Notes: generated from the letters alone by a model not told the origin. Shown: positions 35,509-43,465, numbered from the stretch's first letter. The stretch is 51,085 bases of DNA from Thermoanaerobacterium saccharolyticum (GCF_000747665.1 NZ_BBKT01000026.1:1-51085), one strand, 5' to 3'. Program-made: numbers and translations.

Positions 35509-36111
35509 TTATTTTAAAATGCTGTCTACCAAAAGCCTTATATACTGCTTCAGTTCCTCCGGATCTCCCAAATTTAAAATACTTTTTTTATCTCCATATA
35601 TGTTTACAACGACATGGTTTATAACGGTACCTAAAATACCTGAAAAAAGTTGTAGATATTTAAAATTCAAGATTCTATTATCTTCTATTTTTGTTATATC
35701 CTTAATTATATCCTCTATTATCTCACGTATTTCATCATTAAAATATATCTTTTTTATCATTACCGGATTGTAGCTCTTGTCGTCATTAGTTAATTTAACT
35801 ATGATAGTAATCAATGCAGGGTATTTATACATGTACTCTATCAAATTTAAGGCCCATTTAATAAGTTTGTCTTTAGATTTTAAATTGTCATTCCTTAAAA
35901 TATCATATCCAGTCTTTAGAAGTTTCTCGGCATAGTAATTTTCAACTTCTTTTAGCAAATTATTTTTATTTCCAAAGTAATAGTTTATTGATGCTACATT
36001 GACGCCTGCCTTTTCGGTGATTTCCCTAATAGTAGCCTCACCTTTCATCCCTACTATATCAATTGTTGCATTAAGTATCTTTTCTTTTGTCTCTAATTGT
36101 TCACCATTCAT
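35509..36111 (-). CDS. TetR/AcrR-family regulator
   Basis: This 200-residue protein has the TetR DNA-binding domain at its N-terminus: KEKILNATIDIVGMKGEATI followed by the recognition helix AGVNVASINYYFGNKNNLLKEV. The rest is a helical ligand-binding and dimer domain. It lies upstream of the ABC exporter genes on the same strand, about 150 bp away, with a palindrome between. It probably represses the exporter until an inducer binds. The inducer is unknown. The site before the ATG is modest (AAAGAGTGA). Confidence 0.9.
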   Translation of the reverse strand: MNGEQLETKEKILNATIDIVGMKGEATIREITEKAGVNVASINYYFGNKNNLLKEVENYYAEKLLKTGYDILRNDNLKSKDKLIKWALNLIEYMYKYPALITIIVKLTNDDKSYNPVMIKKIYFNDEIREIIEDIIKDITKIEDNRILNFKYLQLFSGILGTVINHVVVNIYGDKKSILNLGDPEELKQYIRLLVDSILK

Positions 36112-36260
36112 CAGTATTCACTCTTTCTTTTAGATCTAAAATTATAGTACCATAATACAAAATTGTCTTCAATAATATATAAAACTCAATAGAATCTGCA
36201 TAATGCTAAAAACTATTTTAAATCTAAGTATTTTTAAATAACCATTGATAAATGAATGCA

Positions 36261-36299
36261 TTGATATACACGTAAATATGTGCTATACTAAATTACGTG
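36261..36299 (+). promoter_or_regulatory. Promoter and 7-bp inverted-repeat operator of the toxin-antitoxin pair
   Basis: TTGATA (36261-36266), 17-bp spacer and TATACT (36284-36289) form a good promoter. The inverted repeat CACGTAA (36269-36275) and TTACGTG (36293-36299) has its centre exactly at the -10 box, so a bound dimer pair would cover it. Ribbon-helix-helix antitoxins usually repress their own operon through such sites. The leader would be only about 15 nt long. Confidence 0.7.
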
Positions 36300-36311
36300 G
36301 AGGTGGTATCA

Positions 36312-36557
36312 TTGAATAAAACACAAAACATTACATTATCATTACCTAAAGATTTGTTGCAGAAGATAAAGCATATAGCTATAAATAAACAAACATCTGT
36401 ATCTGGTCTTCTAACTAAGACATTAGAAGAAATAGTTAAAAAAGAGGATTTGTATGAAAAAGCAAGATTGCACCATATTGACATATTAGAAAATAACATT
36501 GATTTAGGCACAGAAGGTAAAACAACATGGAATAGAGAGGATTTATATGAAAGATAA
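36312..36557 (+). CDS. Ribbon-helix-helix antitoxin
   Basis: This 81-residue protein starts at a TTG 6 nt after GGAGGTG; the GTG at 36297 lies within the operator and the ribosome site. The N-terminal part, NITLSLPKDLLQKIKHIAIN followed by TSVSGLLTKTLEEIVKK, is a classic RHH/CopG DNA-binding fold. The C-terminal part (DLYEKARLHHIDILEN and DLGTEGKTTWNREDLYER) should wrap the toxin. Its end overlaps the toxin start by 11 bases. Confidence 0.82.
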   Translation: MNKTQNITLSLPKDLLQKIKHIAINKQTSVSGLLTKTLEEIVKKEDLYEKARLHHIDILENNIDLGTEGKTTWNREDLYER

Positions 36558-36975
36558 TATTGGTTTGCAATTTGTTGATACGAATATTTTGGTCTATGCC
36601 CACGACATATCTGCCGGCAGAAAACATGAAATTGCTAAAAAATTATTAAAAGATTTGTGGAATACGAGAAATGGCTGTCTGAGCACTCAAGTTCTATCAG
36701 AGTTTTATGTAACTATTACAAAAAAGGTAAAAAGACCATTATCTCCTTCGCAAGCGTCACAAATTATCTCAGATCTTGGACTTTGGAAACTAGATATACC
36801 GAATGTGGAGGATATACTTGATGCGATCCAAATAAGTCAGCGTTATATGATTTCATTTTGGGATTCTCTTATAGTCTGCAGTGCTATAAATCTTGATTGC
36901 AGCATAATATGGAGCGAAGATTTAAATTCTGGGCAGTATTTTGATAAAGTAAAAGTTGTAAATCCATTTTTGTAA
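36547..36975 (+). CDS. PIN-domain (VapC-like) toxin ribonuclease
   Basis: This 142-residue protein carries the PIN metal-binding acidic set: VDTNILVYAHD (Asp11) at the N-terminus, LSEFYVTI (Glu) in the middle, and SFWDSLIVCSAI plus IIWSEDLNSGQ near the C-terminus. Free VapC-type toxins cut tRNA or rRNA and stop growth. AGAGAGGATTTAT precedes the ATG within the antitoxin gene, so translation is coupled. The pair may be a stability element of an accessory region. Confidence 0.87.
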   Translation: MKDNIGLQFVDTNILVYAHDISAGRKHEIAKKLLKDLWNTRNGCLSTQVLSEFYVTITKKVKRPLSPSQASQIISDLGLWKLDIPNVEDILDAIQISQRYMISFWDSLIVCSAINLDCSIIWSEDLNSGQYFDKVKVVNPFL

Positions 36976-36997
36976 AAATAGATTTACAACTTTTTTA
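36951..36997 (+). terminator. Terminator of the toxin-antitoxin operon
   Basis: AAAAGTTGTAAATC (36951-36964) pairs perfectly with GATTTACAACTTTT (36981-36994) and is followed by two more T. It overlaps the end of the toxin gene. Confidence 0.82.
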
Positions 36998-37031
36998 AAC
37001 TACTGTTATCAATTTTTCATCGGGATGTGTT

Positions 37032-37681
37032 CTAGTCTTGTTCACCATACACACTGTTTACAACCGTATCATCAGATCCATAGACATCTTGCGATACTGT
37101 ATCATCTGTTTGTCCATAAACACTTTGTGATACTGTACTTCCTTGTTCGTTTCCATCGTCTATATCGACATTACCGGTTTTATCATCATAGTTTATATTT
37201 ACTCCAAGTGTTTCTGCTATAAACCTTATTGGGACAAATGTCCTATTGCTGATTTCCATTGCCGGCATACTTAAAGTTACTTCGGTACCATTTACGTATA
37301 CTTTTGAGTTATTTAAGTCAAATACAATAGTTTTGTCTCCCTTTGTAATTGTAACAGTATTTGATGCAGCATCCCAATTTACGTTTGCACCTAGACTCTC
37401 AACTACAGCACGCACCGGAATTAATGTTGTACCACTTTTGACGACCGGCGGAATGTCAAATTTGATTTCTCTTCCATTCGCCCTCATTTTTCCGGCAAAC
37501 TTTGTATACTTTACCTCATTACTTTTACCAAAAGATACTTCTTGTCTATCTTCGCTTTTTACAGTTAGGCATTTGCTTGTCTTAAAGTATTTCTATGATT
37601 TTCTCTTGGCTTTGCGGCAGCAAGCGATATCGAACTGATAACAAGTACAATTGAAAGTGCAAAAGCCACCATCTTCTTCAC
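37032..37681 (-). pseudogene. Secreted copper-amine-oxidase-N-like (stalk domain) protein, frameshifted
   Basis: A GTG at 37681 after GGAGG starts a signal peptide (MVAFALSIVLVISSISLAAA), but this frame stops near 37565. The rest of the protein is in another frame ending at 37032. The total is one base short of whole codons. The second part has two copies of the Cu_amine_oxidN1/stalk pattern: PPVVKSGTTLIPVRAVVESLGANVNW and PAMEISNRTFVPIRFIAETLG. The tail repeats short blocks of the type SVYGQTDDTVSQDVYG. Such domains are common in secreted and wall-bound proteins of Firmicutes and carry no known enzyme. The frame could be repaired between 37565 and 37598. Confidence 0.72.
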
Positions 37682-37808
37682 GCTATCACCTCCTCTAAAA
37701 GATATATCGGATAAAAGAATTATTTTTTAAAAGTATTGAAATTTAATAGACGAATACACATGAGTAGATAAATTGACATATTTACGCTCTGACCGACTTT
37801 ACATTAAA

Positions 37809-37844
37809 AAAAGGCATATACAAAATATTTTGAATATGCCTTTT
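37809..37844 (-). terminator. Terminator of the small membrane protein gene
   Basis: AAAAGGCATAT (37809-37819) pairs with ATATGCCTTTT (37834-37844). On the minus strand it is followed by T-rich sequence. It separates this gene from the stalk-domain gene. Confidence 0.8.
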
Positions 37845-37935
37845 CTTATACTTTTATTTTTTTCTTACATTACCACAAACTTTAATTTACCTTAGATTGT
37901 TAAACACCTTATCAACAGTTACATACAATTTTAAC

Positions 37936-38133
37936 CTATTTTAAAATTTTTTTAATGCACAAAACACCTACAAATATCCCAATTGTAAACAGGGATATAA
38001 ATCCGCTAAAATAAGGTATTAAGTAATCTAATGCAGAACCCTGCCCACTAGGATAGATGTTAGATAAAGCTGGAATAAACGCAATAAAAATTAAGTCAAT
38101 GACAAAAATTACTTTAAATTTATTCGTACCCAA
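37936..38133 (-). CDS. Small two-segment membrane protein, unknown
   Basis: This 65-residue protein has two hydrophobic helices (VIFVIDLIFIAFIPALSNIY and FISLFTIGIFVGVLCI) with a short outer loop and a basic end (KKILK). The start appears to be TTG at 38133 with AAAGGAAGTGAT upstream. It lies 25 bp after the secreted protein gene on the same strand, with a terminator after it, so the two form a small operon. No family is recognised. It could be an anchor or accessory factor for its neighbour, but this is only a guess. Confidence 0.55.
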   Translation of the reverse strand: MGTNKFKVIFVIDLIFIAFIPALSNIYPSGQGSALDYLIPYFSGFISLFTIGIFVGVLCIKKILK

Positions 38134-38158
38134 ATAAAGATCACTTCCTTTGAAAACT

Positions 38159-38842
38159 TTATCTGTTATCTATATATCCATAGTTGTATGCATATCCAAA
38201 ATAATTGTTTGCTCGACTAATTGAAAAAGTCAAAGTTGCATATTGACCTATGCCAACAGAACCTCCAAACGACCATGAAGTAGCACCATAGTCATAAAAA
38301 TCACCATTTACTACCCAATATATTCTCTTTACGCTTTCAATTTTTGCCTGGCATTTACCTGAAAATTGTTTAGATACATAATTGTAAGATCGAATAAGAT
38401 TCAGATCGGAAATACCTATAAAATCTCTATAAGGTCCTTGGCATTTTACGTAAATATCCAATTGAGGATACCAACCCGTATTTCCAACCTCGAATTGCTT
38501 ATAAAAATGTACATAGAAAATGTCGTTGTTAACATTTGTAGATAAATTTTTATCATTTACTTTTGAACTCATTATTTGACTTCTTTCCTCAGATGCAGAA
38601 ATTCCTTTATTTTTTGCAACTTCTGATACCATTTCATCGAATGTTACTATTTTAGCCCAAGTATTATCCCCTAAATATACAGGCTTTCCAGTTTTAATCA
38701 TTGTGTCATAATCTGAGTCAGTAATGGTTATTACTCCTTCTTTTTTAATGTCATTTTTATTATCAGCAGCAAAGACAAAGCTAAATGTAGAAATTGACAA
38801 AAGTGCCACTAGCAAAAGCAATGAAACTAATTTCTTTAACAC
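38159..38842 (-). CDS. Secreted protein of unknown function
   Basis: This 227-residue protein has a clear signal peptide (KKLVSLLLLVALLSISTFSFVFA) at the N-terminus, so it is exported. The mature part has many aromatic residues and Ser/Gly near the C-terminus (YWVVNGDFYDYGATSWSFGG and ANNYFGYAYNYGYI), suggesting beta structure. The middle holds YVHFYKQFEVGNTGWYPQLDIYV. I do not recognise a family. AAAGGAG lies before the start. It shares a transcript with the small membrane protein. A role outside the cell is all that can be said. Confidence 0.68.
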   Translation of the reverse strand: MLKKLVSLLLLVALLSISTFSFVFAADNKNDIKKEGVITITDSDYDTMIKTGKPVYLGDNTWAKIVTFDEMVSEVAKNKGISASEERSQIMSSKVNDKNLSTNVNNDIFYVHFYKQFEVGNTGWYPQLDIYVKCQGPYRDFIGISDLNLIRSYNYVSKQFSGKCQAKIESVKRIYWVVNGDFYDYGATSWSFGGSVGIGQYATLTFSISRANNYFGYAYNYGYIDNR

Positions 38843-38914
38843 TACAAAACATCTCCTTTTTGTAACTGTAATACTGTTTCAGTACCTAAACAATATTACC
38901 AATACTATTTTTCA

Positions 38915-38973
38915 ACAATGAATGGCCACCCATTGTATGTTACTATTATATACCATATTTGCCAAATTGGGAA
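38915..38973 (-). promoter_or_regulatory. Promoter and imperfect palindrome of the secreted-protein gene
   Basis: Minus strand: TATAAT (38950-38945) with a weak -35 TTCCCA (38973-38968) at 17 bp. Right after the expected start point is an imperfect palindrome, ACAATG (38915-38920) to CATTGT (38931-38936), centred on GGCC. It may be an operator or a 5' hairpin. Confidence 0.45.
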
Positions 38974-38984
38974 GGTGCGAAAAA

Positions 38985-39052
38985 CGGTCATTTTTTTAGT
39001 TTATTTTGACAATATGTCCATAAAATCAAAAAAAATGACCGCTATCCGGTCA
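38985..39052. repeat. Three-arm CGGTCA inverted repeat in the gap 38843-39290
   Basis: CGGTCATTTTTTT (38985-38997) pairs with AAAAAAATGACCG (39029-39041), and the latter arm can instead pair with CGGTCA (39047-39052) across a 5-nt loop. On the minus strand the short hairpin is followed directly by T8, so it looks like a terminator that the longer pairing could undo. The remaining sequence of this 448-bp gap shows only the promoter of the secreted-protein gene and the deacetylase terminator. Confidence 0.55.
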
Positions 39053-39231
39053 ATTAAGTAACATCACACTACAAAAAGTATTGTATCTAAGCTTTTAGAA
39101 GACATCATATTAATTCTCAAGTTTAGGAAATCCTGCGTAATGCGAAAGAAACTAGTCTTTTTTATAATTTTAATATGCATCTTTCAATAGCTACATTAAG
39201 CTGTACAAATGAGAAAGCAGATAAAAAAACT

Positions 39232-39279
39232 AAAATCATCCACTAAATCGCCTTACTAATGACGATCGCGGATGATTTT
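39232..39279 (-). terminator. Terminator of the xylan transport/deacetylase operon
   Basis: AAAATCATCC (39232-39241) pairs with GGATGATTTT (39270-39279). On the minus strand a run of seven T follows after TAG. It lies just after the deacetylase stop codon. Confidence 0.75.
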
Positions 39280-39290
39280 ATATATAAATG

Positions 39291-40091
39291 CTACTTTAGA
39301 TAAATTTTCTCGCCAGAATCTATCTTCACCGCTTCACCGTCTACTCCAATCCATACAGGTATTGCTGATGGATTATATACAATGCTGCCATCAGCGCTAA
39401 ACTTTAAGCTTTTTAGCGCATTTATATAATCCATTATTTCAATATTTGTGGCATACCATATATTTTCATCAAAGGATGCCATTTTGCAGAATTCTTCTAT
39501 TAGATCCCAATTGCCATTTCTCTCAAACTCGAAACTGTGCCCCCAAACGTAAAACAGTGGCATCTGCTCCCACTCTGGCACATCTTTAAATTCTTTAAGC
39601 TTTTGTATAACATCTTGGTCGTGGTGACATGTTGGATGCCACTCCAAAAAATTGCTTGGGATTCTAAAACTTCTTGTAGAATTGACAGTCCTTGAATATT
39701 CTATGCCAAATGCTTTAAGCTCTTTTGCTAATGCATGGCTGTAATCGCCAAACGGATACGCCATGCCTCGCACCTGATAGCCTACCAATGTCTCAAGGTT
39801 TTTTCTATCCTCCATTATTTGATACACCAATTCTTCTTTTGGTATCAAAGTAAGATATGGATGGTCTACTGTATGGACAGCAACTTCATGCCCTTCATAC
39901 AATTTTTTTATCTCATCCTTTGATACATAAGGTTCAGCGCCAAACTTACCAGAATTAAGATTAAAGGTGCCTTTTATCCCGTATCTATTGAATATTTCAA
40001 CCAATTTTCTGTCAAATACCTGTCCGTCGTCATAACTCATTGTCAAGGCTTTTTTCTTTCCATGAGGATAATAATTAAAGCTTATCTTCAC
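39291..40091 (-). CDS. CE4 polysaccharide deacetylase, probably cytosolic
   Basis: This 266-residue NodB-fold enzyme has the metal and catalytic set of CE4 esterases: TMSYDDGQVFD (Asp21-Asp22) near the start, the H-x-x-x-H type block HEVAVHTVDHPYL near residue 70, and RGMAYPFGDYS near residue 108. There is no signal peptide. It is the last gene of the sugar transport operon, 57 bp after a permease gene. A cytosolic place and this context suggest removal of acetyl groups from imported xylo-oligosaccharides; peptidoglycan as substrate is unlikely without a signal peptide. Confidence 0.83.
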   Translation of the reverse strand: MKISFNYYPHGKKKALTMSYDDGQVFDRKLVEIFNRYGIKGTFNLNSGKFGAEPYVSKDEIKKLYEGHEVAVHTVDHPYLTLIPKEELVYQIMEDRKNLETLVGYQVRGMAYPFGDYSHALAKELKAFGIEYSRTVNSTRSFRIPSNFLEWHPTCHHDQDVIQKLKEFKDVPEWEQMPLFYVWGHSFEFERNGNWDLIEEFCKMASFDENIWYATNIEIMDYINALKSLKFSADGSIVYNPSAIPVWIGVDGEAVKIDSGEKIYLK

Positions 40092-40148
40092 TTATATTAT
40101 CTCCTTTTAAAATTTTTAATGATTAAGAATAAATTACCTTTTATTATT

Positions 40149-41009
40149 TTACCCCTTCACAGCTCCTACTACAAGACTCTTTTGCACTTGTTCGCTAAGC
40201 AAAACATATATTAAAATTGTAGGAATCGTAGCAATTACAAGTCCGGCACCAATAGGGCCCCATTCTGTCTGATATTGGCCTGATAGGGACATTATGCCGA
40301 CCGTCAATGTCCTTATAGCATCACTGTTTATAAAAGTATTTGCAAACATAAGCTCATTCCAAGTCGATAAATAGGTAAAAATAGCTATTGTCGCTAATGC
40401 AGGCCTTATAAGCGGCAATATAATGTAATAAAACGACTTATATATGCTGCATCCATCTAGAAATGCCGATTCTTCTAACTCCCTCGGTATAGTATACAGA
40501 AAACCTGTCAATATAAATATTCCCATAGGTATAGCAAAAGCAACATATGGTATTACCAGCGATGCGTACGTATTAAGCAAGTTTAAATTCTTCAAAATTA
40601 TAAATAACGGAAGCAGCGTAGCATGTATCGGCACCATCATTCCAGTCAAAAATATCGTAAGAACAAGTTTGCTGTACTTCCATTTCATTCTTACAATTGC
40701 ATATGCGCTTGTTGCCACCAAAATACTTGATATTACAATGGTTAAAACAGTGACTATTGTGCTATTTATAAAGTACCTACCAACATTACCGCTAGATAAA
40801 GCAACAGCATAGTTTGACCACTGCCAAATGCGGGGAAATCCAAGTATATTTCCGCCGAAAATCTCAGTATTATTTTTTACAGAGAATAAAAATAGCCAAA
40901 ATAAAGGATACAGCTGTACTATCGCCCAAATAACTAAAACAGCTTCAAGTATATAAAATCCTAATTTTTTTAATCCACTCTTTTTATTTTCGTTAGCTAT
41001 ATTTTCCAA
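40149..41009 (-). CDS. Sugar ABC transporter permease, MalG-type
   Basis: This 286-residue inner-membrane protein has six membrane segments and the EAA loop ELEESAFLDGCSIYKSFYYI-ILPLIRPA near residue 190, the contact site for the ATPase. It belongs to the carbohydrate uptake CUT1 family. It lies 14 bp after the MalF-type gene. No ATPase gene is present in the operon, so a shared MsmX/UgpC-like ATPase encoded elsewhere is expected. Confidence 0.93.
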   Translation of the reverse strand: MENIANENKKSGLKKLGFYILEAVLVIWAIVQLYPLFWLFLFSVKNNTEIFGGNILGFPRIWQWSNYAVALSSGNVGRYFINSTIVTVLTIVISSILVATSAYAIVRMKWKYSKLVLTIFLTGMMVPIHATLLPLFIILKNLNLLNTYASLVIPYVAFAIPMGIFILTGFLYTIPRELEESAFLDGCSIYKSFYYIILPLIRPALATIAIFTYLSTWNELMFANTFINSDAIRTLTVGIMSLSGQYQTEWGPIGAGLVIATIPTILIYVLLSEQVQKSLVVGAVKG

Positions 41010-41023
41010 TTTTCACACCACCT

Positions 41024-41908
41024 TTAATATGCTACATCTTTTCCGAATAATTTTTGTATAATCAATGTTCCTATTAATGACTCTAAAATGATAAATATAG
41101 CCATTGCACTTCCATATCCGTATTGATATTTGGTAAATATCGTTGTATACATTAAAGTTGAAGGTACTTCACTAGCATGTAATGGTCCTCCATTAGTCAG
41201 AACGTATATTAAATCAAAAGCTTTAAAAGAACCAATGACTGCAAATATAACGCAGACTTTTATTATAGGCTTCATAAGTGGTATTGTTATCCTGAAGGCT
41301 ATCTGCGATTCTGTCGCACCATCGATTTTTGCAGCTTCGTATATATCAGTAGGTATAGACTTTGCTGATGCATACATTAAAAGCATGTGATAGCCGATAT
41401 ACTGCCATAGTATAGGCACAAAGACTGCACCAAGTGCTGTCTTTGTATTTCCAAGCCACTGATTTGTAAGAGATTGCAATCCTATTTTAGTCAGTATGAA
41501 ATTCAATAGTCCATAGTTAGGATTGTATATCTTCATCCAAAGCTGTCCTATAACAACCGTCGACAATATAACAGGTATGAAGTAAACTGTCCTGTAAAAC
41601 TTCTCACCTTTAATCCCTCTGGATAATATCAAAGCAAGTAAAAGAGAAATAGGTAGCTGAATAAAAACAGAAAGAACCGCCAATATAAATGAATTTTTGA
41701 CAGAAACAATAAACCCATCTGTATTATTAATAAATAAATTTTTATAGTTCTGCAGTCCAATAAAAACACCTTTGCTAAAACCGTCCCACTTTAATAGACT
41801 GTAATAAAAAGAAAAAAATATCGGAAGCAGTACAATAACCAAAAAAACTAAAAATGCAGGAAAGACGAAAAGAAATATTGCTTTCTTATCGCTCAAAATT
41901 TTTTCCAT
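41024..41908 (-). CDS. Sugar ABC transporter permease, MalF-type
   Basis: This 294-residue permease has six membrane segments, starting with AIFLFVFPAFLVFLVIVLLP, and the EAA loop YEAAKIDGATESQIAFRITI near residue 195. It pairs with the MalG-type protein to form the channel for oligosaccharide uptake. It follows the first binding-protein gene after a 128-bp gap that contains a 17-bp hairpin. The RBS is AGGAGG just before the ATG. Confidence 0.93.
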   Translation of the reverse strand: MEKILSDKKAIFLFVFPAFLVFLVIVLLPIFFSFYYSLLKWDGFSKGVFIGLQNYKNLFINNTDGFIVSVKNSFILAVLSVFIQLPISLLLALILSRGIKGEKFYRTVYFIPVILSTVVIGQLWMKIYNPNYGLLNFILTKIGLQSLTNQWLGNTKTALGAVFVPILWQYIGYHMLLMYASAKSIPTDIYEAAKIDGATESQIAFRITIPLMKPIIKVCVIFAVIGSFKAFDLIYVLTNGGPLHASEVPSTLMYTTIFTKYQYGYGSAMAIFIILESLIGTLIIQKLFGKDVAY

Positions 41909-41983
41909 AGAAAAACCTCCTAACAGAAATAGTAGAAACGCATATACACTATCAATTGTAGTTATCTTTGTGCGCCGTTAAAC

Positions 41984-42020
41984 AATTTCCTGCTAATTAT
42001 CAAATAATTAGCAGGAAATT
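41984..42020 (-). promoter_or_regulatory. Intercistronic 17-bp hairpin between binding protein and permeases
   Basis: AATTTCCTGCTAATTAT (41984-42000) pairs perfectly with 42004-42020 over a 3-nt loop. The minus-strand transcript does not continue with a T-run (GTTTAACGG). It is therefore probably a stabilising or partial-termination hairpin that keeps binding-protein mRNA above permease mRNA, as in mal-type operons. Confidence 0.7.
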
Positions 42021-42036
42021 ACAACATCTCAATATA

Positions 42037-43362
42037 TTACTTGCCGTTTATTTTCTGTTGCATCTGCTTTGCAAAGTCCTGTGGTGTAATCTGTTTTGCA
42101 AATAATTGTGCTACTAAATCTTTGTGTGTCTGGGCATCATCACCCATTAGATACAAATCCCATGCAGGAACATTTCCTTTTGCATTTGCAACAACGTTAT
42201 TCATTATTTGTATTTGAAGTTGCGAAACTTGTGATTGATCTACATTATCGTATTTAAACATAGGCAATCCAGCACCAATCAGATACTCCATGTCAGACAA
42301 ATGCTTTGCAAGATATTTCGCAGCCTTAACAGCTTCATCTTTGTGCTTTGAATTTGCGCTTACCATTAAAGCACCTGTACCACCGCCAATATACTCAGTA
42401 GGATCACCTTTGCCACCCTCTATACTTGGGAATCTAACAGCTTCTATCTTTCCTTTTACAAGTGACGATGGATCTGAGTCAAATGCTGCTGCATCGAAAT
42501 TTCCTCCAAAGTACATAGCGGCTTTTCCTTGGTTGAATTCTGCTGTAGCTTCATCTCTTGTAAGTCCCATAAATCCAGCATCAAATGCACCTGCATCAAC
42601 CATCTCTTGAAGTCTCTTTGCAGCGTCTACAAATGCTTGGTTGTCAAACGATGTTTTGCCATTTAATGCATCTCTCGTAAGCTGCACGCCACCTTCGCGA
42701 AGCGCTATCATGTCGTAGTACCACATTCCAGGCCATTCATCTTTTTCACCAAGTGCAAATGGCGTTATTCCTTTTGACTTAAATGTCTTTATAGCATCGA
42801 TAAGTTCGCTAAAAGTTGTAGGAACCTTTACATTGTATTTATCAAAAAGTTCTTTATTTATATAGAGAACACTTGCCTGTTGATCATAAGTTATACCGTA
42901 AATTTTTCCATTATACGTTACGTTATCCAATGCTCCTGGTATCATTTGATCTTTTGTTCCATCATTTAAGTAGCTATCTAATTGAAGGACTTTGCCTGCT
43001 TCTACAAAAGGTTGTGAAAATCCTCCAGCCCACGTCTGGAAAATGTCTGGCGCTTCATTTGCTGCTATTGCTGTCTTTATTTTAGTCTTATACGCATCAT
43101 TTTCTGTCACACTTTCTACAATCTGCACATTTGGATTTTCTTTATTCCACTGGTCAATAATCTCTTTAACCTTTGTCCTTGCAGGTTCCCCAGTGAAGAT
43201 GTTCCAGTAGGTAAGCGTTATCTTTCCTGACGAACCTGAAGATTTTGATGAATTTGAAGCATTTGAATTGCTTGAGTTGTTCGAGCTAGTACCACATGCT
43301 GATGCGCTAAGAATCAGCAATAAAGATAGCACAATCAGCATCAACTTTTTAAATCTTTTCAT
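42037..43362 (-). CDS. Sugar-binding lipoprotein 1 (ABC solute-binding protein)
   Basis: This 441-residue exported lipoprotein has a signal peptide with a lipobox ending in ASAC-GTSS (Cys near residue 23). A Ser/Asn-rich linker follows, then a type-1 extracellular solute-binding fold with ITLTYWNIFTGEPARTKVKE. It should be bound to the outer membrane face and bind xylo-oligosaccharides. It is highly similar along its whole length to the next upstream gene, so the two are a tandem duplication. GAAAGGATG precedes the ATG. It has its own promoter region. Confidence 0.92.
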   Translation of the reverse strand: MKRFKKLMLIVLSLLLILSASACGTSSNNSSNSNASNSSKSSGSSGKITLTYWNIFTGEPARTKVKEIIDQWNKENPNVQIVESVTENDAYKTKIKTAIAANEAPDIFQTWAGGFSQPFVEAGKVLQLDSYLNDGTKDQMIPGALDNVTYNGKIYGITYDQQASVLYINKELFDKYNVKVPTTFSELIDAIKTFKSKGITPFALGEKDEWPGMWYYDMIALREGGVQLTRDALNGKTSFDNQAFVDAAKRLQEMVDAGAFDAGFMGLTRDEATAEFNQGKAAMYFGGNFDAAAFDSDPSSLVKGKIEAVRFPSIEGGKGDPTEYIGGGTGALMVSANSKHKDEAVKAAKYLAKHLSDMEYLIGAGLPMFKYDNVDQSQVSQLQIQIMNNVVANAKGNVPAWDLYLMGDDAQTHKDLVAQLFAKQITPQDFAKQMQQKINGK

Positions 43363-43393
43363 TACCGCACATCCTTTCTCTAATGTTTATTGT

Positions 43394-43465
43394 AATGTTT
43401 ACAACTTACGTCTATATAATAAAACATTATGCAAACATAATGAATACAATTTTTTTACCACAATC
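43394..43465 (-). promoter_or_regulatory. Regulatory region of binding-protein gene 1
   Basis: Three elements are seen on the minus strand: TTGTAAACATT (43404-43394), 32 bases from the start codon; the palindrome CATTATG-4-CATAATG (43425-43442); and a 27-bp block (43439-43465) that has only three differences from the block upstream of gene 2. The gap 43363-43546 is otherwise plain. Confidence 0.55.
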
